Positions 35,700 to 44,336 of a DNA stretch of 64,000 nucleotides are shown here, one piece after another. The DNA is taken from NCBI RefSeq assembly GCF_002305895.1, contig NZ_CP022203.1, positions 4,442,501 through 4,506,500 of the forward strand. The letters run 5' to 3'. Under the pieces are notes generated by a model that made no database searches, was not told the origin of the DNA, and saw only the letters and a list, made by a program, of their open reading frames with translations. Position 1 is the first letter of the stretch, and each line of letters opens with the position of its first letter. This DNA comes from Corallococcus macrosporus DSM 14697 (GTDB lineage Bacteria; Myxococcota; Myxococcia; Myxococcales; Myxococcaceae). The translations under genes and the position numbers were made by a program.

Positions 35700-36575
35700 T
35701 TGTTCCAACCTTTGAGATTGGCTCTTCCTCTGGCGCTGGTTCTCGAGTGGGGAGCTACCGCGAGGGCTGAACCGGCACCGGGGGCGCGTGTCAGGCGCGA
35801 GCGTTCCGTTACAGTCGCCAGCGCTCCCGCCGACTCGCCGCCCATCATCCACGTCGCGCGGGACACCATGACGCTGCTGTTCTTTCCCTCGCCAATCCAG
35901 CGGAAGACCCTCACCTTCGATGAGTCGCGGCTCCGCGTCCTGGATGCCGGCGAGCGCTCCGTCATCGTTCAGCCCCTGACCGATCTTCCCGCTGGCGAAC
36001 GACAGGAACTCGGAGTCTTCTTCTCGGACGGCAAGGTTCCGGCACGGGCGGCGTTTACGCTCGTGACCGATCCGGCTGAAGTGGATATCCGGATCGAGGT
36101 GCAGCGCCCGGCGCCACCGAACGAGACCTGTCCGACGGACGCTCGCGCCCCGACGCCGAAGCCCGAAGATTTCGTGCTGCTTGGCTACTTGGATGCGGAG
36201 GGTGTCTCAATTTCCCCCATCAAAGCGACATGGACCGGCGCACGCGGACTTGAACCAAGCCGTGCCGTGTCTTTTCGGGGGAAGGGTTGGATCCTCGTAG
36301 ACATGATGATCGTCAACGGGGCCGGACAACCCGCCTGGGCACCGCTGGAGGCGACCTTCACAGGTCGGGTTGGCGTGCCTTTGCGTGCGCGGATCGTGAC
36401 CGACAAGAAGCTCCCGGTTCCTCCCGGAGAAAGCAGGCGCGTTCTCGCGGTCGCCGAAATCCAGGAGGCTGATGCAAGCTTTGTCGCCACCTTGGAGATT
36501 CGCGGGGATGGAGGCCGGCATTTGTCGATTCCGGACGTGCAGTTTCCGAAGCCTGGAGCGGGGGTTGCCCAGTGA
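35700..36575 (+). CDS. DUF2381 family exported protein
   Basis: 291 aa from a TTG start, chosen because GGGAGG stands about ten bases upstream and a signal peptide (LRLALPLALVLEWGATARA) begins there. DUF2381 (TIGR02268, a Myxococcus paralogous family) is recognisable in LTDLPAGERQELGVFFSDGKVPARAAFTLV, LGYLDAEGVS and the C-terminal beta part. It is probably periplasmic. The stop overlaps the start of the kinase gene (GTGA), the usual family neighbourhood, suggesting the DUF2381 protein and the kinase's extracytoplasmic region act together. Function not known. Confidence 0.85.
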   Translation: MFQPLRLALPLALVLEWGATARAEPAPGARVRRERSVTVASAPADSPPIIHVARDTMTLLFFPSPIQRKTLTFDESRLRVLDAGERSVIVQPLTDLPAGERQELGVFFSDGKVPARAAFTLVTDPAEVDIRIEVQRPAPPNETCPTDARAPTPKPEDFVLLGYLDAEGVSISPIKATWTGARGLEPSRAVSFRGKGWILVDMMIVNGAGQPAWAPLEATFTGRVGVPLRARIVTDKKLPVPPGESRRVLAVAEIQEADASFVATLEIRGDGGRHLSIPDVQFPKPGAGVAQ

Positions 36576-38389
36576 CCAAGCCGATTGCGGTGCCGGCAGT
36601 CTCGCTCATTGACGGGTGGCAGGTTTCCAAGACGCTTGGTGGCGGCGGTTTCGCGGTTGTCTTCCTTGGTGAAAAGAACGGCGTTCAGCGTGCCCTCAAA
36701 GTAGCCAGGCACCGGGAGACCAGCGGCGACGCCAAGCAGACGCACGCGCGCACGTTGCGTGAGGTGACGTCGCTGCTCATGCTGGACCACCTGAATATCG
36801 CCCAGCCGCGAGGGTTCGGGGTCGCGGAGAGTGGCCACCTCTACCTCGCGCTCGACTACGTGGACGGCTGGACGCTCGCGGAGTGGGCCGAACGCAAGCA
36901 CCCGACGATTCGCGAGCTCCTGAGCGTCTTTGAAAAGCTCGCGAGTGCGCTGGCGTACATGCACAGGATGGGCGTCCTGCATCGGGACCTGAAGCTGCTC
37001 AACGTCCTGATCCGGAAGAGTGATGGTGAACCTGTCATCATCGATTTCAGCTGCGCGACCTATACCCTCGCCGAGGACCTGACGGGAGGCGGGTTGCCCC
37101 CGGGCACCGAGCGCTATCGGGCCCCCGAACAGTTTCAATTCATGCGGGAACACAGGGACGAGCCCCGGGCTCGCTACGCCTCCCAGGTCTCCGATGAAAT
37201 CTTCGCGATGGGCGTCATGCTCCACGAACTGCTGACTGACCCGCGCCCTACGGCGCACCGGGCGCGCTTCGACTTGAACAACCCCGCCCTGATGACGCCG
37301 TCTCCCCGAACGGTGAACGCGCGTGTTCCCGACGGGGTGAGTGACCTCGTTCTGAGCATGTTGTCCCATGAGCCTTCCCAGCGCCCGGTGGACACCGAGG
37401 CGCTCCGTCGCGAGCTGGCGGATCTCCGGGCCCATCCCTCTGACGCCTACGACGTGACGTGCCACCCACCATCGGAGCAGCGACAGGTGGAGTCCGCGCG
37501 AGGCGCCCCCCTCGCGGCACTGGCCGTGCTGCCCACGCCCGTTCCCCTCAAGCGGCCGGTTGCCTTGCTGGACCGCCCGCGTCGGCAGGTGTGGCGCCTT
37601 GCCGCCATCACTGGCGTCGTCGCGCTCGCAGTCGGTGCGGGCCTCTGGAGTTACTCAGGCGAGGTTGAGGCCCCTGCCACCGAGCCGCACGTCGCGGCGA
37701 GCCCGCGTCCTCTCAGCCCCCACCGTTCGGCACCGCCTGTAAAAGCCTCTCCTGCTATGTCACCTCCTGCCCCCACTCCCGTGGCTCCCTCGGGGCCGGA
37801 GAGCGCTGCCGCACAGAAGGAAGGATCCACCTTGAAGACCCCGCCGCCTGAAGCGATGACCCAAGGACGCACGTCTCGCGCATCGAAGAAGTCTCCCCCT
37901 GCCGTCAAATGCGCGTCGCTGTCGCTCGCCGCGGCGTTGATGGCCGGTTGTCCCAGCGCCCAGATCCGGCCCGAGTCCTTCACCTGCCCGTCAGGGGCGA
38001 TTGAGGCCATGCAGGAGCACCTGCACTGGACGTCCGGCCAAAGGTTCTTGGTTCAGTTCGACGATCGCTACGCGCAAATGGAAAACGTGTGGTTCACTCC
38101 TGGTGCCGATGTGGTGGGGATCGTCCCGAAGGGCATGGACCAAGGCATGCGCCAGTGGGAGCTCGCCCCCGCCGGGACCCGCTTCTACGGCAAGGCCTAC
38201 TATCTGTCCGACAAGATGGGCCGCGCGGACGGACCGGCGCTCGTCGTCCGGTATGACCGCGTGAAGCTCCCAGGTCAGGACGAGCAGCCCATTTGCTTCG
38301 TGGTCGAGGGCGTTGCCCAGGCCTTCACGGACGGCAAGGTGAAAGCGCGCAACTGGGACGTTGGGTCTGTCGTCTACCGCTGGCCTTGA
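36572..38389 (+). CDS. Ser/Thr protein kinase with C-terminal lipoprotein-like tail
   Basis: 605 aa from a GTG overlapping the DUF2381 gene. Kinase domain about 15-290: Gly loop LGGGGFAVVF, K43, E64, HRDLKLLN at 137-144. The metal-binding triplet is DFS (158-160) rather than DFG, which is tolerated in some kinases. One membrane helix lies at about 340-360. A Pro-rich spacer follows, then an internal lipobox-like sequence (SLAAALMAGC near 450-462) and a beta-rich domain (GQRFLVQFDDRYAQMENVWF). The tail looks like a stand-alone lipoprotein fused to the kinase. Substrates unknown. Confidence 0.85.
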   Translation: MTKPIAVPAVSLIDGWQVSKTLGGGGFAVVFLGEKNGVQRALKVARHRETSGDAKQTHARTLREVTSLLMLDHLNIAQPRGFGVAESGHLYLALDYVDGWTLAEWAERKHPTIRELLSVFEKLASALAYMHRMGVLHRDLKLLNVLIRKSDGEPVIIDFSCATYTLAEDLTGGGLPPGTERYRAPEQFQFMREHRDEPRARYASQVSDEIFAMGVMLHELLTDPRPTAHRARFDLNNPALMTPSPRTVNARVPDGVSDLVLSMLSHEPSQRPVDTEALRRELADLRAHPSDAYDVTCHPPSEQRQVESARGAPLAALAVLPTPVPLKRPVALLDRPRRQVWRLAAITGVVALAVGAGLWSYSGEVEAPATEPHVAASPRPLSPHRSAPPVKASPAMSPPAPTPVAPSGPESAAAQKEGSTLKTPPPEAMTQGRTSRASKKSPPAVKCASLSLAAALMAGCPSAQIRPESFTCPSGAIEAMQEHLHWTSGQRFLVQFDDRYAQMENVWFTPGADVVGIVPKGMDQGMRQWELAPAGTRFYGKAYYLSDKMGRADGPALVVRYDRVKLPGQDEQPICFVVEGVAQAFTDGKVKARNWDVGSVVYRWP

Positions 38390-38549
38390 GCCCCTTGGGG
38401 GACGTGGCGGGTAGGGGGGCGCTTCCGGCCGTCCCTCGGCGGACCGGACAGGACCTCTTGGGGTAGTTCCCTTGCCGACTATCTCCCAGGTAAGGTTCCG
38501 GCACGACGCGTTGGCTTCGGGGCCCGCGCGAATGTGAGGAGGGACGATC

Positions 38550-39707
38550 GTGTCGGCAATCGAGTTCGGGGTTCCAAGAGGGGCGATTCTCTTCGTCCAG
38601 GATGGCTTCCAGTACGAGTTCCGCGACAACCTGGGCGAGGCCCACCACGGGCTGAGCCTCCTTCTGGCGAGGCGCCGCACCCTGGAAGGCCACGTCGAAA
38701 AGCAGGTGCTGCTGAAGGCGGTCGGGGTCCCCCGCGATGGGCAATCGTGGGCACGTATCGAGCGCGCCCGGTTGAAGCTCGAAGAGCAAGTGCGGCTCGC
38801 GGCGTATCTGGATCACCCCGGAATCGTTCGCGTCCACGGGATACACAAGGGCGAGGGCGGCTGGTACGCCATCACCGACCGGCCGTTGGGGAACAGCGTG
38901 AACGACCTGGTAACGGTCGCGGGTGAATGCCGGCGGCGTCTATCGCCCCTCTTCGTGCTGTACGTGGGGGCGCAGGTGGCAACGGCGCTCGCGCACGCTC
39001 ACGAAGCCGCGGACGAGAAGGGGAGGCCCCTGAACATCGTTCATCGGTCGCTCGACGCGGGGCACATCTTCGTGGACTGGAATGGCGCCACGCAGATCGC
39101 CGACTTCGGGCTCGCCCTTTCGGACCTGCCTGGTCGCGTGGCGTCCACCGTGCACCGCTCTCAGGGGGATGCGTTCTACTCGTCCCCGGAGATGCTCCTG
39201 ACGGGCCGCGTGGATGCGCGCTCGGACCTCTTCGCGCTGGGCAACGTCCTGCTCGAACTGGCGACGGGGAAGAACCTCCTCGACGCCCCCGATACCCTGA
39301 CCGAGGACGTCAAGGACTCCGTGTCGGTCCGGCAGCGCCGGCGCGTCCGGCAGGCCATCAAGCGGGCCCGGCTGGCGGGGAGTCCGGCCGTGGTCGAAGA
39401 CGCGATCTGGCGCGCGGCGACCTACACACAGGCGGAGTTGGAGGCGATGACGGATTCGCTCCCGCAGGGGCTGGCCTTGCCGCTGCGCAAGCTCCTTCAA
39501 CCCCGGCCCGCTGACCGCTACCAGACGGCCCGGGAGCTGGCGATGGACCTGCGCGCGTGGTTGGGCGACGGCGAGTTCTTCGGGCCGGCCGAAGCGGAAG
39601 CCGAGCTGAAGGCGCTGATGCAGCAGGCGGGCGAGATGCTCGCGGAGCTGGACATTCGCGCCCCCCGGCGATTGACGGCTTCACATGACGAACTCAGCAC
39701 GAACTAG
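38550..39707 (+). CDS. Pseudokinase
   Basis: 385 aa from a GTG with GAGGAGGGA upstream. The Ser/Thr kinase fold covers about 15-370. Lys56 (VLLK) and DFG at 185-187 are kept, but the catalytic loop reads HRSLDAGH (165-172), so both the catalytic Asp and the metal-binding Asn are replaced. It is therefore a probable pseudokinase. No membrane helix. It follows the DUF2381/kinase pair by 160 bases in the same direction, and may regulate or scaffold that kinase (inference). Confidence 0.8.
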   Translation: MSAIEFGVPRGAILFVQDGFQYEFRDNLGEAHHGLSLLLARRRTLEGHVEKQVLLKAVGVPRDGQSWARIERARLKLEEQVRLAAYLDHPGIVRVHGIHKGEGGWYAITDRPLGNSVNDLVTVAGECRRRLSPLFVLYVGAQVATALAHAHEAADEKGRPLNIVHRSLDAGHIFVDWNGATQIADFGLALSDLPGRVASTVHRSQGDAFYSSPEMLLTGRVDARSDLFALGNVLLELATGKNLLDAPDTLTEDVKDSVSVRQRRRVRQAIKRARLAGSPAVVEDAIWRAATYTQAELEAMTDSLPQGLALPLRKLLQPRPADRYQTARELAMDLRAWLGDGEFFGPAEAEAELKALMQQAGEMLAELDIRAPRRLTASHDELSTN

Positions 39708-39839
39708 CACGCTGTCCGGGTCTTGGCCCCCACGGCCCGGGGGGCTGGCGCCATGTCGCACGGATGGCGCACGCGCCCGCGGAACGGCTTGGGAGGAGGC
39801 CGGCGGCGCCAGAGGCGTGCTCGTGGGTGTCCGCCCCCC

Positions 39840-40307
39840 TTATTGCTCCGGCAGCCAGAACCAGCGCCCATCGGAGCGCAGCGCGCCCGCCAGAAACTCC
39901 GAGAATGAGCGCGCGATCTGACGGCAGTACGCCGGGTCCGGGAACGCTTCGTTGTAGCCGTCACGAATCGGGTAGCGGCCGTCCAACTGGTGGCTCACGT
40001 CGAGCAGGATGTAGTTGCTGTCTCGCACGTCGCAGAGGGCGTACCAAGACGCGGGCCCCGCCTTGTCCGTGTCCTTCTTCCTCATGGTCACTCGGGCGCG
40101 GCGTATCTCCGCGAGCGGGAAGAAGGAGAAGGCGGGGGCATCGGTTCCAAAGAGGTCAGCGCCATCGCAGTGCAGGTAGAAGGCGCGGAGGTCTGCGTCC
40201 AGGCGCCACCCAGCACGTTGCTCGAACGCGTCGATTTGAGCTGGCGTCGCAGGGGGCCGCGCGTGGTGGGCGCGGGACACCTCTTCGAGCAACGCGGGCA
40301 TCTGCAT
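39840..40307 (-). CDS. SMI1/KNR4 family protein
   Basis: 155 aa from the ATG at 40307, preceded by GGAGAGTG. The SMI1/KNR4 fold is indicated by TPAQIDAFEQRAGWRLDADLRAFYLHCDGADLF near the start and ISRSFSEF-type helices at the end (IARSFSEFLAGAL). Family members include immunity proteins of bacterial toxin systems; no toxin gene is adjacent to it, so it may be an orphan immunity gene left in the accessory region. Cytoplasmic, no signal. Confidence 0.85.
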   Translation of the reverse strand: MQMPALLEEVSRAHHARPPATPAQIDAFEQRAGWRLDADLRAFYLHCDGADLFGTDAPAFSFFPLAEIRRARVTMRKKDTDKAGPASWYALCDVRDSNYILLDVSHQLDGRYPIRDGYNEAFPDPAYCRQIARSFSEFLAGALRSDGRWFWLPEQ

Positions 40308-40452
40308 CGGGTCACTCTCCCTGGAAGGGCTCCTGTTACGACTGTATGCGCTACTGCGAGGGCCAATAGGAATGGCCAGCTCGAAGACCTTGAAGTCGAG
40401 CCGTGAGCGCAGCTCGTTGGGTCTGGGTAAGGCTCGGCGCGGGAAGCACGGC

Positions 40453-41868
40453 TCATGGCTCGAACCGCATGCCCAGGTACATGGCCAGTCCGCCAAGCTG
40501 TGTGTCCAGCCAGGGCGTATGCACGGGGGCCCAGGCGCCTCGCGCTTCCGCCAGGGCGCTCCAGCGGCCGAAGCGGTGGGACGCTTGGAGGGCCACGAAG
40601 CCCATGCCGGAGACCTTGCTCTCTTTCACCTCTCCCTGGAAGTCGCTGGGTAGGAGGTGGTGGTGGATGGGGACGGGCCCGGCGCCTGCCCGCCCGTGCA
40701 GCGAAAAGGCGGCACGGCGGAACAGCTCCGCGCGGACGGAGACGAGCAGCGGCAGGGCGAGGACCTGCGACCGGACCGCGCCCAACGCGCCCACCGCATC
40801 GCTGAGCGTGGAGCTTCGGGCGCCGACCTCCAACTCCGCCGCGAGCCGTTGGCGCCACAGCGGCGTGAGGACGGAGACGCCCACGCCGCCCGAGGGGCCG
40901 GTGTTGGAGCCGCCCGCGAGGACGCCGCCCGCGAGCAGGAAGAAGGAGCTCCGCCACGAAGCGTCCATTCCGGGAGGGTGCACGGCGACGGGCGTCGACA
41001 GCATCGTGACTTCGGCGTCGGCGCGTGACGCGGGGTTATTGTCCCGGCGGCGGACGCTCACTCGGACTCGCTCAGCCCCCGCCACGGGGATGACGCGCAT
41101 CCGCACCACGTCGTGGGGCGCGGCGCTGCTCGCGTGGGGCGGCGCGAGGTGCGAAGTCGTCCGCGCGTCCTGGGCCACGACGACCGCGCCTTCGACCTCC
41201 ACGTCCAGGTCGCCGCCGCGCAGGGGCGCCTCGCCCGCCATCAGCAGCCATCCTCCCGCCGAGGGGGGCAGGGGGCTTGGGGTGAGCACCGCGGCCAGCG
41301 GCGAGCCCGGCGGCGGATCCAGCGGCGCCGTCGCATCGGTGCGGAGCGTGCCTCGCGTGGCCAGCACGCGCGCCTTCCGGACGCCGGGAGGCACCTCCAC
41401 CGGGACACGGGCCCGTCCCCGGCCATCGGCCTTCACGGGGCCGAAGCGCCGGTCCGCGACCTCCACCTCGACGTTCGCGCCCGCCGCCGTGGCGACATCC
41501 AGCTCCGTGAGGCCCACCAGGGGCAACCGGACCACCGTCACCTGGGGCGGCGAATCGGGACGCGGCGCAGCGGCCCAGAAGAGCAGCACGGCCACCAGCG
41601 GATAGCGCACCGAAGGGGGCCGCCACTGGAAGAGACGGACGGTGCCCCCCTCCACGCGGTCCGCCACGAAGGCGCCGGTGGAGGCCGCGGCGTGAAGGGG
41701 GCCCGTGCCGGCGGGGACCTGGAGCTTCAGCTCCACCAGCGTGTCGGCGCCGAGCACGATGCGCTCGGGCGACCAGGACACCCCGGAATCATTCGGAACA
41801 GGCGCGGCCGTCCCCGCCACGGGCGTGGCGAGGACCATCAAGAGGAGGGGCAGCGCGCGCAGTCTCAT
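40453..41868 (-). CDS. Exported protein with beta-rich C-terminus
   Basis: 471 aa with signal peptide (MRLRALPLLLMVLATPVAGTAA). The N-terminal half consists of Ig/carboxypeptidase-regulatory-like beta segments (VEVEVADRRFGPVKADGRGRARV). The C-terminal 180 residues have alternating hydrophobic strands ending in an aromatic-rich terminus (GLAMYLGMRFEP), the look of a small outer-membrane beta-barrel. The family is not recognised. It lies 36 bases downstream of the zinc-ribbon gene on the same strand. Confidence 0.7.
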   Translation of the reverse strand: MRLRALPLLLMVLATPVAGTAAPVPNDSGVSWSPERIVLGADTLVELKLQVPAGTGPLHAAASTGAFVADRVEGGTVRLFQWRPPSVRYPLVAVLLFWAAAPRPDSPPQVTVVRLPLVGLTELDVATAAGANVEVEVADRRFGPVKADGRGRARVPVEVPPGVRKARVLATRGTLRTDATAPLDPPPGSPLAAVLTPSPLPPSAGGWLLMAGEAPLRGGDLDVEVEGAVVVAQDARTTSHLAPPHASSAAPHDVVRMRVIPVAGAERVRVSVRRRDNNPASRADAEVTMLSTPVAVHPPGMDASWRSSFFLLAGGVLAGGSNTGPSGGVGVSVLTPLWRQRLAAELEVGARSSTLSDAVGALGAVRSQVLALPLLVSVRAELFRRAAFSLHGRAGAGPVPIHHHLLPSDFQGEVKESKVSGMGFVALQASHRFGRWSALAEARGAWAPVHTPWLDTQLGGLAMYLGMRFEP

Positions 41869-41904
41869 CGTCCGGCCCCTCCTCTGGATTCATCCGGGTG
41901 TGCG

Positions 41905-42486
41905 TCAATCCTCCGACGCGGGAGGCGGCTCCACGGCCTCTTCAGCCGCCGGCTCGGTGGTGTCTCCGACGGGCTGGGGCTTGTCCGCGGGCCCGGTGGC
42001 CTGGCGGACCGGCGGGCTGAAGGCCGGCTTCTCGGCCGGCGCGCCGCCGCGGCCGTGCACCAGCGTCTTGGTGTCGCCGCGGAAGGTGATGTCCACCTTG
42101 TCGCCGCGAACGGCCGACACGTAGCCCGTTCCAAAGGTGGGATGCTGGATGACCTGATCCATCCGGTACGTGTCCTTCGGGCTGTAGCGGGGCGCGTTGG
42201 CCACGTCCTTGCCCGCGAGCTGCTCCTCGAAGGAGATGATGATCTTCTCCGCCTTGGACGCCGCGCTCGAGCCGCTGGACGTGCGCGTGGCGCGGGTGGT
42301 GCTGCTGCTGGAAGAGGGGCGATCCGTCGCGCCCGGAGCCCCGCGGTAGGCGTGGTCTCCACCGCAGGTGTTGCAGCGCACCCGGGCAATCTTCGTTCCC
42401 ACCATCGCCAGGATGGTGTGCGCCAGGGTGAGCTTGCAGCGGGTACAGAGCGCATCCACCTCGCCGCCGACCTTATGAGTTGCCAT
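41905..42486 (-). CDS. Zinc-ribbon protein with Ser-rich linker and KOW/SH3-like domain
   Basis: 193 aa. An N-terminal Cys4 ribbon (ALCTRCKLTLAH and RVRCNTCGGDH) is followed by a Ser/Thr-rich disordered stretch. Then comes a compact domain (PKDTYRMDQVIQHPTFGTGYVSAVRGDKVDITFRGDTKTL) resembling the KOW/SH3-like elements in nucleic-acid-binding proteins. The tail is acidic and Pro-rich. Cytoplasmic. Recognised only as a myxobacterial-type architecture; function unknown. Divergent from the Mla operon, with about 160 bases between. Confidence 0.65.
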   Translation of the reverse strand: MATHKVGGEVDALCTRCKLTLAHTILAMVGTKIARVRCNTCGGDHAYRGAPGATDRPSSSSSTTRATRTSSGSSAASKAEKIIISFEEQLAGKDVANAPRYSPKDTYRMDQVIQHPTFGTGYVSAVRGDKVDITFRGDTKTLVHGRGGAPAEKPAFSPPVRQATGPADKPQPVGDTTEPAAEEAVEPPPASED

Positions 42487-42650
42487 GTTCGTTCGTCTTT
42501 ATCTCGGCCCGGCAGGGGACGCCGCCGGGCATGGGAGGAAAGGGGCGCGGAACATAACGGCATCGCTTCCAAGGGAGGAAGTGTCTTCGTCGCCTGCCTC
42601 CCCGGGCCTTGTGCCGACCTCCGGGCCGCCATAAGAGTAGCCCCGAACGA

Positions 42651-43466
42651 ATGACCACGCAGACCCCCAGCAAGCCGGCACGCGAGCCCGGGCTCATCAC
42701 CCAGGCCATCACGGGCTTCGGCCAGGGCCTCATCGACGTCGTCAGCACCCTGGGCGGCATCATCACCATGGGGCTGGCCGTCTTCCGCTGGAGCGTGCGG
42801 CGCCCCTACCGGCTGGCGAACCTCTTCGGCCAGCTCGACTTCGTGGGCGTGGGGTCCATCTTCATCGTGTCGCTCACCGGCACCTTCACCGGCATGGTGT
42901 TCGCACTCCAGACGTCCACCGCCTTCCAGCTCTTCGACGCGGAGAGCCTGGTGGGCCCCACGGTGGCGCTGACGCTCACCCGCGAGCTGGCGGCGGTGTT
43001 CTCCGCGCTGATGGTGACCATGCGCGCCGGCTCCGCCATGTGCACCGAGCTGGGCACCATGCGCGTCACCGAGCAGGTGGACGCCCTGGAGACCATGGCC
43101 GTCAACCCGGTCCAGTACCTGCTGGTCCCCCGGGTGCTGGCCGGCCTCTTCATGGTGCCGGCGCTCACCATGCTCTTCAACACCACGGGCATGGGCGGCG
43201 CCTACGTGGTGGCCGTGGGCGGCCTGGGCATCTCCCCCGGCACCTTCCTCTCCCGCACCCAGCAGTGGTTGGCCCCCGAGGACATCTTCCAGGGCCTGCT
43301 CAAGGGCGCCGTGTTCGGCCTGGCGGTGTCGCTCATCTGCTGCTTCAAGGGCTTCAACGCCTCGGGCGGCGCCAAGGGCGTGGGGCAGGCCACCACGGAG
43401 GCCATGGTGGCCAGCGCCCTGTCCATCTTCATCCTCGACTTCATCCTGGGCGTCCTCTTCTTCTGA
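42651..43466 (+). CDS. mlaE: MlaE-type ABC transporter permease
   Basis: 271 aa. MlaE/YrbE permease with FTGMVFALQTSTAFQLF, ELAAVFSALMVTMRAGSAMCTELGTMRVTEQVDAL and five or six hydrophobic helices. It is the inner-membrane part of a lipid transporter that keeps outer-membrane asymmetry. The ATPase gene begins within its stop codon (TGATG). The sequence preceding residue 1 in this frame lacks coding bias, so the ATG at 42651 is chosen. Confidence 0.95.
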   Translation: MTTQTPSKPAREPGLITQAITGFGQGLIDVVSTLGGIITMGLAVFRWSVRRPYRLANLFGQLDFVGVGSIFIVSLTGTFTGMVFALQTSTAFQLFDAESLVGPTVALTLTRELAAVFSALMVTMRAGSAMCTELGTMRVTEQVDALETMAVNPVQYLLVPRVLAGLFMVPALTMLFNTTGMGGAYVVAVGGLGISPGTFLSRTQQWLAPEDIFQGLLKGAVFGLAVSLICCFKGFNASGGAKGVGQATTEAMVASALSIFILDFILGVLFF

Positions 43467-44230
43467 TGGCGCCCCCGGCCTCCAGCACGCCGATGATCCA
43501 GGTCGTGGACCTGCACAAGACCTTCGGCGACCACAAGGTGCTCACCGGCATCAACCTCACCGTGCCGGCCGGCAGCACCTGCGTCATCCTGGGCGGCTCC
43601 GGCTCCGGCAAGACGGTGCTGATGAAGCACATGATTGGCCTGCTCAAGCCGGACAGCGGCCAGGTCATCATCGACGGGGAGGACATCGTCCCCATGGGCG
43701 TGGAGGCGCTCCAGCGGGTGCGCAACAAGTTCGGCATGGTGTTCCAGGCCGCCGCGCTGTTCGACTCCATGACCGTGTTCGAGAACGTGGCCTTCCCGCT
43801 GCGCGAGCACACGAAGGACCCGGAGGACGTCATCCGCCAGAAGGTCCGCGCGCGCCTGGACCTGATGGGGCTGAAGAAGGACGTGGAGGACCGCTTCCCC
43901 GCGGACCTGTCCGGCGGCATGCGCAAGCGGGTGGGGCTGGCGCGGGCCATCGTCATGGACCCGAAGGTGGTGCTCTATGATGAGCCCACCACCGGCCTGG
44001 ACCCCATCACCACGGACTCCGTGGACGAGATGATCCTCGCCGCGCAGAAGGAGCTGGGCGTCACCAGCGTGGTCATCAGCCACGACATCTCCTCCGCCTT
44101 CAACGTGGCGGACCAGATCGCCTTCCTCTCCAAGGGCGTCATCGTGGCCAGCGGCTCGCCGGAGCAGCTCCGGGAGGCGGACCACCCCGCGGTGAAGGTG
44201 TTCCTGGAGACCTGGTTCGGGAAGAATTGA
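43466..44230 (+). CDS. mlaF: MlaF-type ABC transporter ATPase
   Basis: 254 aa. ABC ATPase with Walker A GGSGSGKT, signature LSGGMRKRVGLARAI and Walker B VVLYDEPTTGLDP, all standard for MlaF. The ATG overlaps the permease stop, so the two subunits are made together. It powers lipid movement through the MlaE permease and the MCE protein encoded downstream. The gap to that next gene is about 100 bases and holds a small hairpin. Confidence 0.95.
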   Translation: MAPPASSTPMIQVVDLHKTFGDHKVLTGINLTVPAGSTCVILGGSGSGKTVLMKHMIGLLKPDSGQVIIDGEDIVPMGVEALQRVRNKFGMVFQAAALFDSMTVFENVAFPLREHTKDPEDVIRQKVRARLDLMGLKKDVEDRFPADLSGGMRKRVGLARAIVMDPKVVLYDEPTTGLDPITTDSVDEMILAAQKELGVTSVVISHDISSAFNVADQIAFLSKGVIVASGSPEQLREADHPAVKVFLETWFGKN

Positions 44231-44261
44231 TCCGGCGTCAGGACGGTGGGGGGAGGGGAGG

Positions 44262-44279
44262 GCCACAGGAAAATGTGGC
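44262..44279 (+). other. Small hairpin between mlaF and the MCE gene
   Basis: GCCACA (44262-44267) pairs with TGTGGC (44274-44279) over a 6-base loop (GGAAAA). It lies 31 bases after mlaF and 57 bases before the MCE start, without a T run, so it might be an RNA stability or processing element rather than a terminator. Confidence 0.3.
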
Positions 44280-44336
44280 ACTCCGGATGCAAAACGTTAG
44301 AGTCGCGGCGGCCGGTCGCGCTCGGAGTCACATCAG

